Shown: positions 50,839-59,255, numbered from the stretch's first letter. The stretch is 64,000 nucleotides of DNA from JANQOH01 sp965242575 (GCA_965242575.1 OZ251461.1:2604001-2668000), one strand, 5' to 3'. Notes: a model not told the origin generated them from the sequence alone. Translations and numbers: made by a program.

Positions 50839-52254
50839 ATGAGCGTGGTGACGCGCTTCGCGCCCTCGCCGACCGGGGTCCTGCACATCGGCGGCGCCCG
50901 GACGGCGCTGTTCAACTGGCTGTTCGCGCGCGGGCGCGGCGGGCGTTTCCTGCTGCGCGTCGAGGACACCGACCGCGCGCGCTCCACCGAGGCGGCGGTC
51001 GCGGCGATCTGCGACGGCCTCCGCTGGCTCGGCCTCGACTGGGACGGGGAGCCGGTGCGCCAGTCCGCCCGGGCGGCGCGGCATGCGGCGGTCGCGCGCG
51101 ATTTGCTCGCCGCCGGCCAGGCCTACCGATGCTGGTCCACTCCGGAGGAGCTGGCGGCGATGCGCGCGCGAGCGCGCGCCGAGGGGCGGACGCGGCTGTA
51201 CGACGGCGCCTGGCGCGACCGCGACCCGGCGGACGCGCCGGCGGGAATCGACCCGGTCGTCCGCCTCAAGGTTCCGCTGGAGGGCGAGACCGAGATCGAC
51301 GACGCGGTGCAGGGGCCGGTGAAGGTCGCCCACGACCGGATCGACGACATGGTCCTGCTGCGCGCCGACGGGACCCCGACCTACATGCTGTCGGTCGTGG
51401 TGGACGACCGCGACATGGGCGTGACCCACGTCGTCCGCGGCGACGACCACCTGACCAACGCGTTCCGCCAGAGCCGGATCTACGCGGCGCTCGGCTGGGA
51501 GCGCCCGGTCTTCGCGCATATCCCGCTGATCCACGGCCCCGACGGCGCGAAACTCTCCAAGCGCCACGGCGCGCTGGGCCTCGACTCGTACCGCGAGGAG
51601 GGCTTCCTGCCGGAGGCGGTGCGCAACTGCCTGCTGCGCCTGGGCTGGAGCCACGGCGACGACGAAATCATCGCGACCGCCGACGCCGTGTCGTGGTTTG
51701 GACTGGACGCGGTGGGCCGCGCGCCGGCGCGTTTCGACCGCGCCCGCCTCGCCGCGCTCAACGCCGCATATATGCGCGCCGCCGCCGATTCGGAATTGGC
51801 GGACGCGGTCGCGGACCGGCTGTCGGCGGCCGTCGGGCGCCCGCTGGACGGAGCGGACCGCGCGCGGCTGGAGGCGGGCATGCCGGGCCTGAAGACCCGC
51901 GCCGACACCCTCGCCGCGCTGGCCGCCAGGGCGCGCTTCTACGTCGAACGCCCGCCCCTGCCGATGACGGCGAAGGCGGCGCGGCTTCTCGACTCCGGCG
52001 CGCGCCGCCGCCTCGCCGCCCTCGCCGGGCGCCTGCGCGCGGTCGCCCCCTGGTCGGAGGCCGGGATCGAAGCCTGCCTGCGCGCCTTCGCCGAGGCCGA
52101 GGAGGTCAAGCTCGGCAAGGTCGCGCAACCGCTGCGCGCCGCCCTGACCGGCGACACGGTGTCGCCGGGCGTCTTCGAGGTCGCGGCCGCGCTCGGCCGG
52201 GAGGAGACGCTGGCGCGCCTCGAACCGGACATGCTCGGAGAACCGGAGCGATGA
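50839..52254 (+). CDS. gltX: Glutamyl-tRNA synthetase
   Basis: Charges tRNA-Glu (and possibly tRNA-Gln) with glutamate. The 471-residue class I synthetase has the HIGH-type motif LHIGGARTALFN, LRVEDTDRARS, VVRGDDHLTN and the KMSKR-type KLSKRHGA. It is close to the usual length of bacterial GltX. Alphaproteobacteria often carry two gltX genes; this copy is beside lexA and gltA, a conserved position. Its stop overlaps the next small gene. Confidence 0.97.
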   Translation: MSVVTRFAPSPTGVLHIGGARTALFNWLFARGRGGRFLLRVEDTDRARSTEAAVAAICDGLRWLGLDWDGEPVRQSARAARHAAVARDLLAAGQAYRCWSTPEELAAMRARARAEGRTRLYDGAWRDRDPADAPAGIDPVVRLKVPLEGETEIDDAVQGPVKVAHDRIDDMVLLRADGTPTYMLSVVVDDRDMGVTHVVRGDDHLTNAFRQSRIYAALGWERPVFAHIPLIHGPDGAKLSKRHGALGLDSYREEGFLPEAVRNCLLRLGWSHGDDEIIATADAVSWFGLDAVGRAPARFDRARLAALNAAYMRAAADSELADAVADRLSAAVGRPLDGADRARLEAGMPGLKTRADTLAALAARARFYVERPPLPMTAKAARLLDSGARRRLAALAGRLRAVAPWSEAGIEACLRAFAEAEEVKLGKVAQPLRAALTGDTVSPGVFEVAAALGREETLARLEPDMLGEPER

Positions 52255-52454
52255 CCGGAGCGATCTTCGACGCGCGCGCCGGCCTCTCCACCAGGGAGGA
52301 CCTGGACAAGCTGGAAGCCCGCATGGAGAGCCGCATGGACGCCCGGACCGCCGCGTTGCGCGCCGACATATACCGCGCCTTGTGGATACAGGGCGCGGGG
52401 ATCGTCGCCGGCCTCGCCGCCGTCGCCGGCCTCGTCGCCGCGTTCTTCGGCTGA
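52251..52454 (+). CDS. DUF1640-like coiled-coil membrane protein, shortened copy
   Basis: 67-residue protein with a charged coiled-coil (STREDLDKLEARMESRMDAR) and a C-terminal membrane helix (GIVAGLAAVAGLVAAFFG). It matches the gene at 52567-52848 but lacks about 28 internal residues that form the first helix there. ATG overlaps the gltX stop (ATGA). The family resembles the mitochondrial CCDC90/MCUR1 group. Function is unknown. Confidence 0.7.
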   Translation: MTGAIFDARAGLSTREDLDKLEARMESRMDARTAALRADIYRALWIQGAGIVAGLAAVAGLVAAFFG

Positions 52455-52566
52455 CCGTCTTTCCGCCCAACCCGGCCGAGTCCCCGCGCCCTTCCGGGCG
52501 CTTGCGCCGCCCGTCGAACCGGCTTATCGTCGGCGCAGTTCGACGCCGGAGGGAGAAACCGGAGCG

Positions 52567-52848
52567 ATGAACGGAGCGATCTTCGACGCGCTCGCCTCCG
52601 CGCGGACGCTTCGCGACGCCGGGTTCGATAATCGGCAGGCCGAGGCTGTCGCCGGCGTCGTCCGCCACGGGCGCGCGGGCCTTTCCACCAGGGAGGACCT
52701 GGACAAGCTGGAGGCCCGCATGGACGCCCGGATCGCCGCGTTGCGCGCCGACATATACCGCGCCTTGTGGATACAGGGCGCGGGGATCGTCGCCACCATC
52801 GCCGGTCTCGCCGTCATCGCCGGCCTCGTCGCCGCGTTCTTCGGCTGA
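52567..52848 (+). CDS. DUF1640-like coiled-coil membrane protein, full copy
   Basis: 93-residue protein: an N-terminal helix (LRDAGFDNRQAEAVAGVV), a coiled-coil (LSTREDLDKLEARMDARI) and one C-terminal membrane helix (VIAGLVAAFFG). This is the DUF1640 layout in a tail-anchored form. The Shine-Dalgarno region and first residues copy the end of gltX (AACCGGAGCG), showing it arose by tandem duplication with the gene at 52251. Probable oligomeric inner-membrane protein, role unknown. Confidence 0.75.
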   Translation: MNGAIFDALASARTLRDAGFDNRQAEAVAGVVRHGRAGLSTREDLDKLEARMDARIAALRADIYRALWIQGAGIVATIAGLAVIAGLVAAFFG

Positions 52849-53259
52849 CCGCCTGCCTCGATCCGCGCGCCGGCCATCGCTCGACTCCCGTCCGCCGCGC
52901 GCGGTACAATACGCGCGCCGCCGGGTAGGCCGGGTAAACGCCTCCCGGTAGATGGTTACACCGGCTCGCCTCGGCAGGTCAGGAAGCGTACTGCATCGAG
53001 GGTCGCGTCTCGTCCCGGCGGCTTCAATCCTCCAGTGTCCCGTCGAGCGCGACGTAGCGGCGGTCGCGCAGGTTGCCCCAGCGCAGATACTCCGCGGAGC
53101 GGACGGCGTTCGCGGCGAGCCGCGCCCGCGCTGCGCCGCCCTTGCGGGCGGCGCGGGACGCGATTGCCGGGGGCTGCCGGAGCCGCTATACTGCGCTTAT
53201 CCGGGGCGCGCCGCGCGGGCGCTCCCGGACGCCCCGACAAACGGGAGGGTTGGCGCGCC
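52849..53259. other. Intergenic, 411 bp, possible gene remnant
   Basis: No complete gene. On the minus strand about 40 codons around 53030-53155 read like a protein C-terminus (VRSAEYLRWGNLRDRRYVA, then LDGTLED and a stop), with no start or domain I recognise. The rest may hold the gltA promoter, with GGGAGG close to its ATG. Confidence 0.4.
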
Positions 53260-54588
53260 ATGGCGGACACGGCAGGCAGGATCGCGGCTCCGGCGAACGC
53301 CGGATCGGTCACGCTGACCGACAACCGGACCGGCGAGAGGTACGAGTTTCCGGTAATTCCAGGGACGACCGGACCCGACGTCATCGACGTGCGCCGCCTG
53401 TACGCCGAAACCGGCATGTTCACCTACGACCCCGGCTTCACCTCGACGGGGAGCGCCGAGTCGGCCATCACCTATATCGACGGCGAGGCCGGAATCCTGC
53501 TGCACCGGGGCTACGCCATCGAGGACCTGGCGGCGAAAAGCGACTTCCTCGAGGTCGCCCACCTGCTGCTCTACGGCGAGCTGCCCGACCGGGCGGGGAA
53601 GAAGGCGTTCTCCTACAACGTCACCTACCACACCATGCTGCACGAGCAGCTGACCTATCTCTACCGCGGCTTCCGCCGCGACGCGCACCCGATGGCGGTG
53701 CTGATAGGCGTGGTGGGGGCGATGAGCGCGTTCTACCACGACTCGCTCGACATCGCCGACGCGCGCGAACGCGAGATCGCCTCGCACCGGCTGGTCGCCA
53801 AGATGCCGACCATCGCCGCGATGGCCTACAAATACTCGATCGGCCAGCCTTTCGTGTATCCGCGCAACGACCTGTCCTACGCCGAGAACTTCCTCCACAT
53901 GCTGTTCGCGGTGCCGGCGGAGACGTACGACGTCAACCCGGTGCTGGCGCGGGCGGTGGACCGCATCCTCATCCTCCACGCCGACCACGAACAGAACGCC
54001 TCGACCTCGACGGTGCGGCTGGCGGGTTCGTCGGGCGCCAACCCGTTCGCCTGCATAGCGGCGGGGATCGCCTCGCTATGGGGGCCGGCGCATGGCGGCG
54101 CCAACGAGGCGGTGGTGCGCATGCTGGAGGAGATCGGCTCGGTGGAGCGCATCGGCGCGTTCATCGCCCGCGCCAAGGACAAGGACGACCCGTTCCGCCT
54201 GATGGGCTTCGGCCACCGGGTGTACAAGAACTACGACCCGCGCGCCGCGGTCATGCGCGAATCGGCGCGCGAGGTCCTCGCCGAACTCGGGGTGGAGAAC
54301 GAACCGCTGCTCAAACTCGCCATGGCGCTGGAGAAGATCGCGCTGGAGGACCCTTACTTCGTAGATCGAAAACTGTTTCCAAACGTCGATTTTTATTCGG
54401 GAATCGTCCTGCGCGCCATGGGCATTCCGCTGGAGCTGTTCACCGTCATCTTCGCCGTCGCGCGCACCGTGGGCTGGGTGGCGCAGTGGAACGAGATGAT
54501 CACCGACCCGAGCCAGAAGATCGGCCGCCCGCGCCAGCTCTATGTCGGTCCCGCCCGCCGCCGCTTCGTCCCCATCGATGAGCGCTAA
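53260..54588 (+). CDS. gltA: Citrate synthase
   Basis: Condenses acetyl-CoA and oxaloacetate at the entry of the TCA cycle. The 442-residue type II enzyme has the catalytic histidines in ADHEQNASTSTVRLAGSS and MGFGHRVYKNYDPRA and the aspartate in FPNVDFYSGIVL. Earlier, the WGPAHGGANEAV segment is present. The ATG at 53260 follows GGGAGG. Open frame before it is not family-like. It lies downstream of gltX as in many alphaproteobacteria. Confidence 0.98.
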   Translation: MADTAGRIAAPANAGSVTLTDNRTGERYEFPVIPGTTGPDVIDVRRLYAETGMFTYDPGFTSTGSAESAITYIDGEAGILLHRGYAIEDLAAKSDFLEVAHLLLYGELPDRAGKKAFSYNVTYHTMLHEQLTYLYRGFRRDAHPMAVLIGVVGAMSAFYHDSLDIADAREREIASHRLVAKMPTIAAMAYKYSIGQPFVYPRNDLSYAENFLHMLFAVPAETYDVNPVLARAVDRILILHADHEQNASTSTVRLAGSSGANPFACIAAGIASLWGPAHGGANEAVVRMLEEIGSVERIGAFIARAKDKDDPFRLMGFGHRVYKNYDPRAAVMRESAREVLAELGVENEPLLKLAMALEKIALEDPYFVDRKLFPNVDFYSGIVLRAMGIPLELFTVIFAVARTVGWVAQWNEMITDPSQKIGRPRQLYVGPARRRFVPIDER

Positions 54589-54652
54589 GGCCCGGGACGA
54601 GATTGACCGCCCGGCCGAAGCCGGACGACCCGGGCGCCGCGGGAGCCGCGGG

Positions 54653-56305
54653 CTACGGGCTGGGAAGGCGGAATCCGGCGCCGCCGTCGCGGGCGACGCG
54701 ATCCGGAAGCGCCGTCTCCCATGCGAGATACCGCCGCATCGCCTCCTCCCGGCGCTCCGGCGGCGCGTCGTAGGGCAGGTCGTACACGTCGTCCGCCTCG
54801 TCGAGCATGCCCTCGCCGCCCGACTCCAGCGGAAAGCCCGCCTTTCGCCACGCCCCGGTTCCGCCGCGCAGCACCCGGACGGGCAGGCGCGACAGGCGGC
54901 CGAGCTCCGGGGCGGCGAGATGCGCGACCAGCGAATCGGGGGAGGTCAGCACCAGCGCCGGCGCTTTCGGCAGGCGCCCGGCGAGCCGCGCGGCGCGGGC
55001 CCGGACGCCCCACAACGCGCCGGGGACGTGCCCCGCGCGATAGGTTCGGCTGTCGGCGAAATCGACCAGCACCATGTCGCGGCCGGGCAGCATTCCGGCG
55101 AGCCGCGCGGCGTCGATCTCGAAGGCGCGCCGCGCCGGGGTCAAGCCGAGTGCGCGGACGGGTTCGGGGCCGGTCTCGATTTCACCGTCCTCGGGCCCTC
55201 CGTCCTCGGAGCCGCCGCCGCATACCGCGACGTCGCGATGGCCCATCCGCAGCAGCCACGACGCGGTCATGACGGCGCGGGTTCCGTCGTCGTCGACCAG
55301 CGCGAACCGCGCGCCGCGCACCGGCGCGTAGGTCTCGGTGGCCTGGACCAGCTGCCCGCCCGGCGCATGGCGGGCGCCGGGAAGATGGCCCGCGGCGTAT
55401 TCCTCCGCCGAACGCACGTCGAGCAGGTAGAGGGTCCGTTCGCCGGCCTCGGCGCGCCAGCGCGCCAGTTCCGCGCGGTCGATCCTGCGAATCCCGAACC
55501 GCGCGGCGACCCGCGCCGCGGCCGCCCGCGCCCACGCCAGCGCGGCGGCGGAGGGCGGCGGCGCCTCGCGCCCGGCGCCGCGCTCCAGGGCGCGGCCCGA
55601 CAGGGTCCAGCCCATGGTTCCGTTCTCCAGCGCCGCGACGCGGTTCGGGACTCCGGCGTCGACCAGCGACCGCGCGCCGATGATCGACCGGGTGCGGCCG
55701 GCGCAGTTCACCACCACCAGCGTGTCCGGGTCCGGCGCCAGATCGCGGACATGGCGGACGAGCTCGGCGCCGGGGACGTTCACGCCGCCGGGGATGTTCA
55801 TGCGCCGGTATTCGGCGAACGGGCGGCTGTCGAGGATCGCCACGGAGCGGCCCGCCTCCGCCAGCGCTGCGAGCGCGCTGGCGGCGATGCGGGGCGCGCC
55901 GCATTGCGCCTCGACACATTCGCCGAACGCCTTGCTCGGAACGTGGACCCCGTCGAAGACCGCGAACCCCGCCGCGCGCCACGCCGCGAGGCCGCCGGCG
56001 AGGACCCCGGCGGCGGAATATCCGAAGCCGCGCAGCCGCTCCGCCGCGCGCGCGGCGCGGTCGTCCGGCGGACCGTCGTCGAACAGGACGGCGGGGACCG
56101 AGCGGCGCGGCAGAAGGCGGTCGGCGTCGAGCTCCAGCCGGCCCAGCGGCAGGGGCGCGGCGAACAGCGGATGCCCGCGCGCGTGCTCGCCGAGCTCGCG
56201 CGCGTCGAGGAGGGCGATCTCGCCGTCCGGCGCGGCGAGGCGCGCCCGAACCTCCGATGCGGAAACCGCTTCCGCCGCGGAAACCGCCCCCGGCGGCGCG
56301 CTCAC
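54653..56305 (-). CDS. Four-domain rhodanese-like sulfurtransferase
   Basis: 550-residue protein of four rhodanese repeats. Only domain 2 keeps the active cysteine: Cys201 in VVVNCAGRTRS. The others have LFDDGPPDD, LVDDDGTRA and LTSPDSLVA at the same place and are probably structural. Such proteins move sulfane sulfur to cyanide or thiols. The GTG at 56305 overlaps the stop of the cysteine-dioxygenase-like gene (GTGA), so cysteine oxidation and sulfur transfer are co-expressed. It is convergent with gltA. Confidence 0.88.
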   Translation of the reverse strand: MSAPPGAVSAAEAVSASEVRARLAAPDGEIALLDARELGEHARGHPLFAAPLPLGRLELDADRLLPRRSVPAVLFDDGPPDDRAARAAERLRGFGYSAAGVLAGGLAAWRAAGFAVFDGVHVPSKAFGECVEAQCGAPRIAASALAALAEAGRSVAILDSRPFAEYRRMNIPGGVNVPGAELVRHVRDLAPDPDTLVVVNCAGRTRSIIGARSLVDAGVPNRVAALENGTMGWTLSGRALERGAGREAPPPSAAALAWARAAAARVAARFGIRRIDRAELARWRAEAGERTLYLLDVRSAEEYAAGHLPGARHAPGGQLVQATETYAPVRGARFALVDDDGTRAVMTASWLLRMGHRDVAVCGGGSEDGGPEDGEIETGPEPVRALGLTPARRAFEIDAARLAGMLPGRDMVLVDFADSRTYRAGHVPGALWGVRARAARLAGRLPKAPALVLTSPDSLVAHLAAPELGRLSRLPVRVLRGGTGAWRKAGFPLESGGEGMLDEADDVYDLPYDAPPERREEAMRRYLAWETALPDRVARDGGAGFRLPSP

Positions 56306-56901
56306 GAGCGCAGGACGCCGGGCCGCGCGGGAAAGGTCCGGCAGGCTCCGTCGCGCATGTCGAACATCTTGCGGTCCGGCAGGTCCAGGATCGACCGCCC
56401 GTAGAGATGGAGGACGAGGGTCGGCGCGTCGGTCAGGCAGTGGATCGAGTGGATGTCGTCGGGCATGAGCGCGATCCCCGTCCCCGGCCGAACCGCCGCC
56501 TCGCCGGTCTCGCGGATCTCCGCCCGCCCCGCCACGGAGCCGTCGTCGAGGCGTTCGTAGAACCGGTTCGTCTCCTCGCCCTCCACTCCGGCCAGCGCCG
56601 CCCAGGTGGTGTGGTCGTGCGGCGGCGACGCGTTCCCGCGCAGTTCGGCGACCGCGAACAGCGCCCAGGAGCGGTCGTCGTCCTCCTGGAGCAGATAGAC
56701 GCTGCTCGTGCGGTCCCCGCGTTCGCGGAGGACGGGGAAGCGCGCGCAAGGGAACAGCTCGCGCCGCGCCGCGAGGGCGATGAGGCGGTTCCTTATCGCC
56801 TCCAGCGCCGCGCGGTCCGGTTCGCGCCCTGCGGCGATCGCCTTCGCGTCGTCGATACAGGCGCGAACGGCGGCGCGGCGGGACGAGTCGATCTCTTCCA
56901 T
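56302..56901 (-). CDS. Cysteine dioxygenase family protein
   Basis: 199-residue cupin that inserts O2 into a thiol. The metal histidines are His95 and His97 in PPHDHTTW and His151 (or 154) in DDIHSIH; Arg64 in GDRTSSVYL can bind the carboxylate. The substrate may be cysteine or 3-mercaptopropionate, because the HDHTTW wording is found in both groups. The ATG at 56901 gives a normal length; the longer frame runs into the precursor pseudogene. It is coupled to the rhodanese. Confidence 0.86.
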   Translation of the reverse strand: MEEIDSSRRAAVRACIDDAKAIAAGREPDRAALEAIRNRLIALAARRELFPCARFPVLRERGDRTSSVYLLQEDDDRSWALFAVAELRGNASPPHDHTTWAALAGVEGEETNRFYERLDDGSVAGRAEIRETGEAAVRPGTGIALMPDDIHSIHCLTDAPTLVLHLYGRSILDLPDRKMFDMRDGACRTFPARPGVLRS

Positions 56902-56956
56902 CGGCGTCGGTCCTCGCGTCGAGGGCCTCCAGCGTAACACGAAAGGCGGACCGAGT

Positions 56957-57230
56957 CGCGCGCGGGTCGGGGCCGCCGCGCCGAAGGAAACCTTGTCGTG
57001 ACCGGGGATCGACCTTCCGGAAGACGCGGCGACACGGATCGTGGCGAACACCGGGGACATGACCTATTTCGTCTTTCCTCCCGATCCGAACGCGCGGCTG
57101 CCCGACGAAAGCCTTTCCGGCGTCGCCGGCGGCTTGCGCGGGCGCCGTCGGCTGCGTGTCGTTGCTGGGCTGCTTCGTCAGCTGCCTGGGCTCCATAGGG
57201 TCGATCGGCACGGCGTCCTGCGCGGGGTGA
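56957..57230 (+). pseudogene. Degenerate NHLP-type RiPP precursor
   Basis: Decayed twin of the gene at 57360. In one frame RARVGAAAPKETLS, a TGA stop (56999-57001), then PGIDLPEDAATRIVANTGD, FVFPPDPN and SLSGVAGG match the intact leader. After the GG site two bases (GA) are missing relative to the intact copy, so the core continues one frame away at 57135: CAGAVGCVSLLGC and onward, with five cysteines, to a stop at 57228-57230. The N-terminal 30 leader residues are lost. The stop and the 2-base deletion make it inactive. Confidence 0.82.
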
Positions 57231-57263
57231 CGCCGGCGCTCCGCCGCGCGGCGAAAATAAAGC

Positions 57264-57292
57264 TTGATTTTTAATCTGCCCTATGCTATGAT
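57264..57292 (+). promoter_or_regulatory. Sigma-70-type promoter for the RiPP precursor
   Basis: TTGATT (57264-57269), 17-base spacer, TATGAT (57287-57292). It lies in a short AT-rich island that stands out in this GC-rich DNA. Transcription would start near 57299, about 60 bases before the precursor ATG, which has AAGGAG eight bases upstream. Confidence 0.8.
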
Positions 57293-57359
57293 ATTCGTCG
57301 AATGAGGGCCGTGGTTTCATGGCCCCGCGCAATACGCAACGCCGTAAGGAGAATGCGAT

Positions 57360-57728
57360 ATGCCAACGCAACAGACCGCGCCGGGCGCCGGCGCCACCGA
57401 TGAGCAGTGGTCGGAGCTGCTCGACCGCTTCCACGAGGACGAGTCGCTGCGCGCCCGGGTCGCCGGCGGCGAGACGCCGGAGGTCCTGTCGGAATTCGGC
57501 ATCTCGATACCGGAGCGCATGGAGGCGCGAATCGTCGAGAACACCGATGACGTCACCCACGTCGTCTTCCCGCCCGATCCGAACCGGGCGCTGTCCGACG
57601 AGAGGCTGTCCGGCGTCGCCGGCGGCGATTGCGCCGGCACGCTGGGGACGGTGGGCAGCTGGGGCTCGGTCCCCAGTTGCGTGAGCTCCGCGGGATCGGT
57701 CGGCAGCATATCGAGCGCGTCGATCTGA
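57360..57728 (+). CDS. NHLP-leader RiPP precursor peptide
   Basis: 122-residue natural-product precursor. Residues 14-89 are a nitrile-hydratase-like leader (WSELLDRFHEDESLRARV, EFGISIPERMEARIVEN, FPPDPN) ending in the double-glycine cleavage motif LSGVAGG at 83-89. The 33-residue core is rich in Ser, Thr and Gly with Cys91 and Cys107 and ten serines, suited to thioether or heterocycle formation after export by a peptidase-containing ABC transporter. No modifying enzyme or transporter is in the window, so it is an orphan precursor. AAGGAG and a strong promoter precede it. Confidence 0.85.
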   Translation: MPTQQTAPGAGATDEQWSELLDRFHEDESLRARVAGGETPEVLSEFGISIPERMEARIVENTDDVTHVVFPPDPNRALSDERLSGVAGGDCAGTLGTVGSWGSVPSCVSSAGSVGSISSASI

Positions 57729-57748
57729 GCCGCCCCCGGGCGGGCGGC
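57729..57748 (+). terminator. Possible hairpin terminator after the precursor gene
   Basis: GCCGCCC, six-base loop, GGGCGGC starts right after the precursor stop codon. There is no T-run behind it, so it could only slow polymerase or protect the 3' end. Confidence 0.35.
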
Positions 57749-57840
57749 CCCTCCCCCCGCCCGCCCGGCAACCGAACCGGCGGCGCGGCGCGCGGAAACG
57801 TGGTAGTCTCCCGCCGCCCGCCGCCGCCGCGAGACCTCCC

Positions 57841-58542
57841 GTGCCATCCACGCCCGACCGCGCCGCGCCCGCGGCGCCCCTCGACCGCCGCCTCGCCGCC
57901 GAAGCCCTCGGCGCGGCGCTGCTGCTCGCCGCCGTCGTCGGGTCGGGGATCATGGCGGAGCGGCTGGCGGGCGGGAACGCCGCCATCGCGCTGCTCGGCA
58001 ACACCCTCGCCACCGGCGCGATCCTCGTCGTGCTCATCCTCGCCCTCGGCCCGGTCTCGGGCGCGCATTTCAACCCCGCCGTCACCCTGTGCTTCGCCGC
58101 GCGGCGGGAGATCGCGCCGCGCGACGCCGCGGCCTACATCGCCGCACAGACGGCGGGCGCGCTGCTCGGCGTCGCGCTCGCCCACGTCATGTTCGGCGAG
58201 CCGCCGTTCACGGCAGGGGTCAAGGCGCGCGCCGGATGGGGCCAGTGGATCGGCGAGGCGGTCGCCGCCTTCGGCCTGCTGGCGGCGATCCTGGGCTGCC
58301 GCAAGACGCGGCCCGAAGCCGTCCCCTGGGCGGTCGGGCTGTTCGTCTCCGCCGGATACTGGTTCACCTCCTCGACCTCCTTCGCCAACCCGGCGGTGAC
58401 GCTGGCGCGCGCCTTCACCGACAGTTTCTCCGGCATCCGCCTCGTCGACGCCCCCGCCTTCATCGCGGCGCAATTCGCGGGCGCGCTGCTCGCCGCCACG
58501 TTCTTCGCTTGGCTCCACCGCGGCGGAGCGCGGGGCGGGTAG
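57841..58542 (+). CDS. Aquaporin/MIP family channel
   Basis: 233-residue six-helix channel for water or small neutral solutes. The two pore motifs are present: HFNPAVT (residues 77-83) and SFANPAVTLAR, the second without the more common arginine context of glycerol facilitators but with Arg following. GTG start at 57841 after GACCTCCC. Its neighbours are the RiPP precursor and livH. Some relatives carry arsenite or other metalloids, but no ars gene is near. Confidence 0.88.
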   Translation: MPSTPDRAAPAAPLDRRLAAEALGAALLLAAVVGSGIMAERLAGGNAAIALLGNTLATGAILVVLILALGPVSGAHFNPAVTLCFAARREIAPRDAAAYIAAQTAGALLGVALAHVMFGEPPFTAGVKARAGWGQWIGEAVAAFGLLAAILGCRKTRPEAVPWAVGLFVSAGYWFTSSTSFANPAVTLARAFTDSFSGIRLVDAPAFIAAQFAGALLAATFFAWLHRGGARGG

Positions 58543-58552
58543 CGGCGGGCGG

Positions 58553-59227
58553 TCACACGCCGAGCCACAGGTCGCGCACGGCGGCGGCGGCGGCGACCAC
58601 GCCGGCGAGTCCGGCCAGCGCGCAGCCGATGCAGAAGACGATGAAGAACGCCGCGCCGACGTCGATGACGAGCGCCGAGGCGGTCTCGCGGTCGTCCACC
58701 CCGGCGCGCACCGCCGCGCCGAGCCGCGTGCGCTCGAGGCCGAGGAACAGCGCCGCGAACACCGCCGCGCCGACGGCGATGACGAACAGCCGGTAGGCCG
58801 GATAGGGCTCGTCCAGGATCGCGACGGCGCCGGCCAGTTGCGGCGGCGCGGCGATGGCGTGGGCGTAGTCGCCCCACACGTAGCGCACCGCGTCGAGGCC
58901 GACGAAGATCAACCCGAAGGTGGCGAGCGCCTGGCGCATGGGGCTCGCGCTCTCCATGCGCCGCAGCGGGACGAAGTGCAGCGCCGCGCCCGCCGCCGCG
59001 ACCGCCAGCGGCGCCAGCGCCAGCGCGGCCCAGTAGGAGCCGGTCAGCGCGACCGCCTCGAGGCCGGCATAGGCGCCGAGCATGTAGAGCGTCCCGTGCG
59101 CCAGGTCGATGAAGTTCATCGGCCCGAACACCACCGACAGGCCGACCGAGAGCAGGAACAGCAGGCTGGCGAGCTGGAGTCCGTTCAGCGCCTGGACGGC
59201 GAGGAACGCCGGGTCGAGCGCCGGCAT
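58553..59227 (-). CDS. Branched-chain amino-acid-type ABC permease LivH, C-terminally truncated
   Basis: 224-residue inner-membrane permease. The start LQLASLLFLLSVGLSVVFGPMNFIDLAHG (quoted in part as GLSVVFGPMNFIDLAHG) is typical LivH. It ends AGLAGVVAAAAAVRDLWLGV, about 65 residues short of the normal 290, so the last helices are missing. No livM, livG or livF follows; the aquaporin gene lies there instead. It is probably inactive, or needs a partner elsewhere. Confidence 0.82.
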   Translation of the reverse strand: MPALDPAFLAVQALNGLQLASLLFLLSVGLSVVFGPMNFIDLAHGTLYMLGAYAGLEAVALTGSYWAALALAPLAVAAAGAALHFVPLRRMESASPMRQALATFGLIFVGLDAVRYVWGDYAHAIAAPPQLAGAVAILDEPYPAYRLFVIAVGAAVFAALFLGLERTRLGAAVRAGVDDRETASALVIDVGAAFFIVFCIGCALAGLAGVVAAAAAVRDLWLGV

Positions 59228-59255
59228 CGCGGGCGGGGCGCGCCGGGCGCCGGCG

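Noticed and set aside
52975..53010. Signal recognition particle RNA (GGCAGGTCAGGAAGC resembles its conserved loop)
   Set aside because: The match is short, the flanking bases cannot form the expected hairpin, and the GGTCCGGAAGGAAGCAGC core is absent.
52956..53423. A 155-residue minus-strand gene before gltA
   Set aside because: It is proline- and arginine-rich, overlaps the gltA start and has no ribosome site or similarity I can see.
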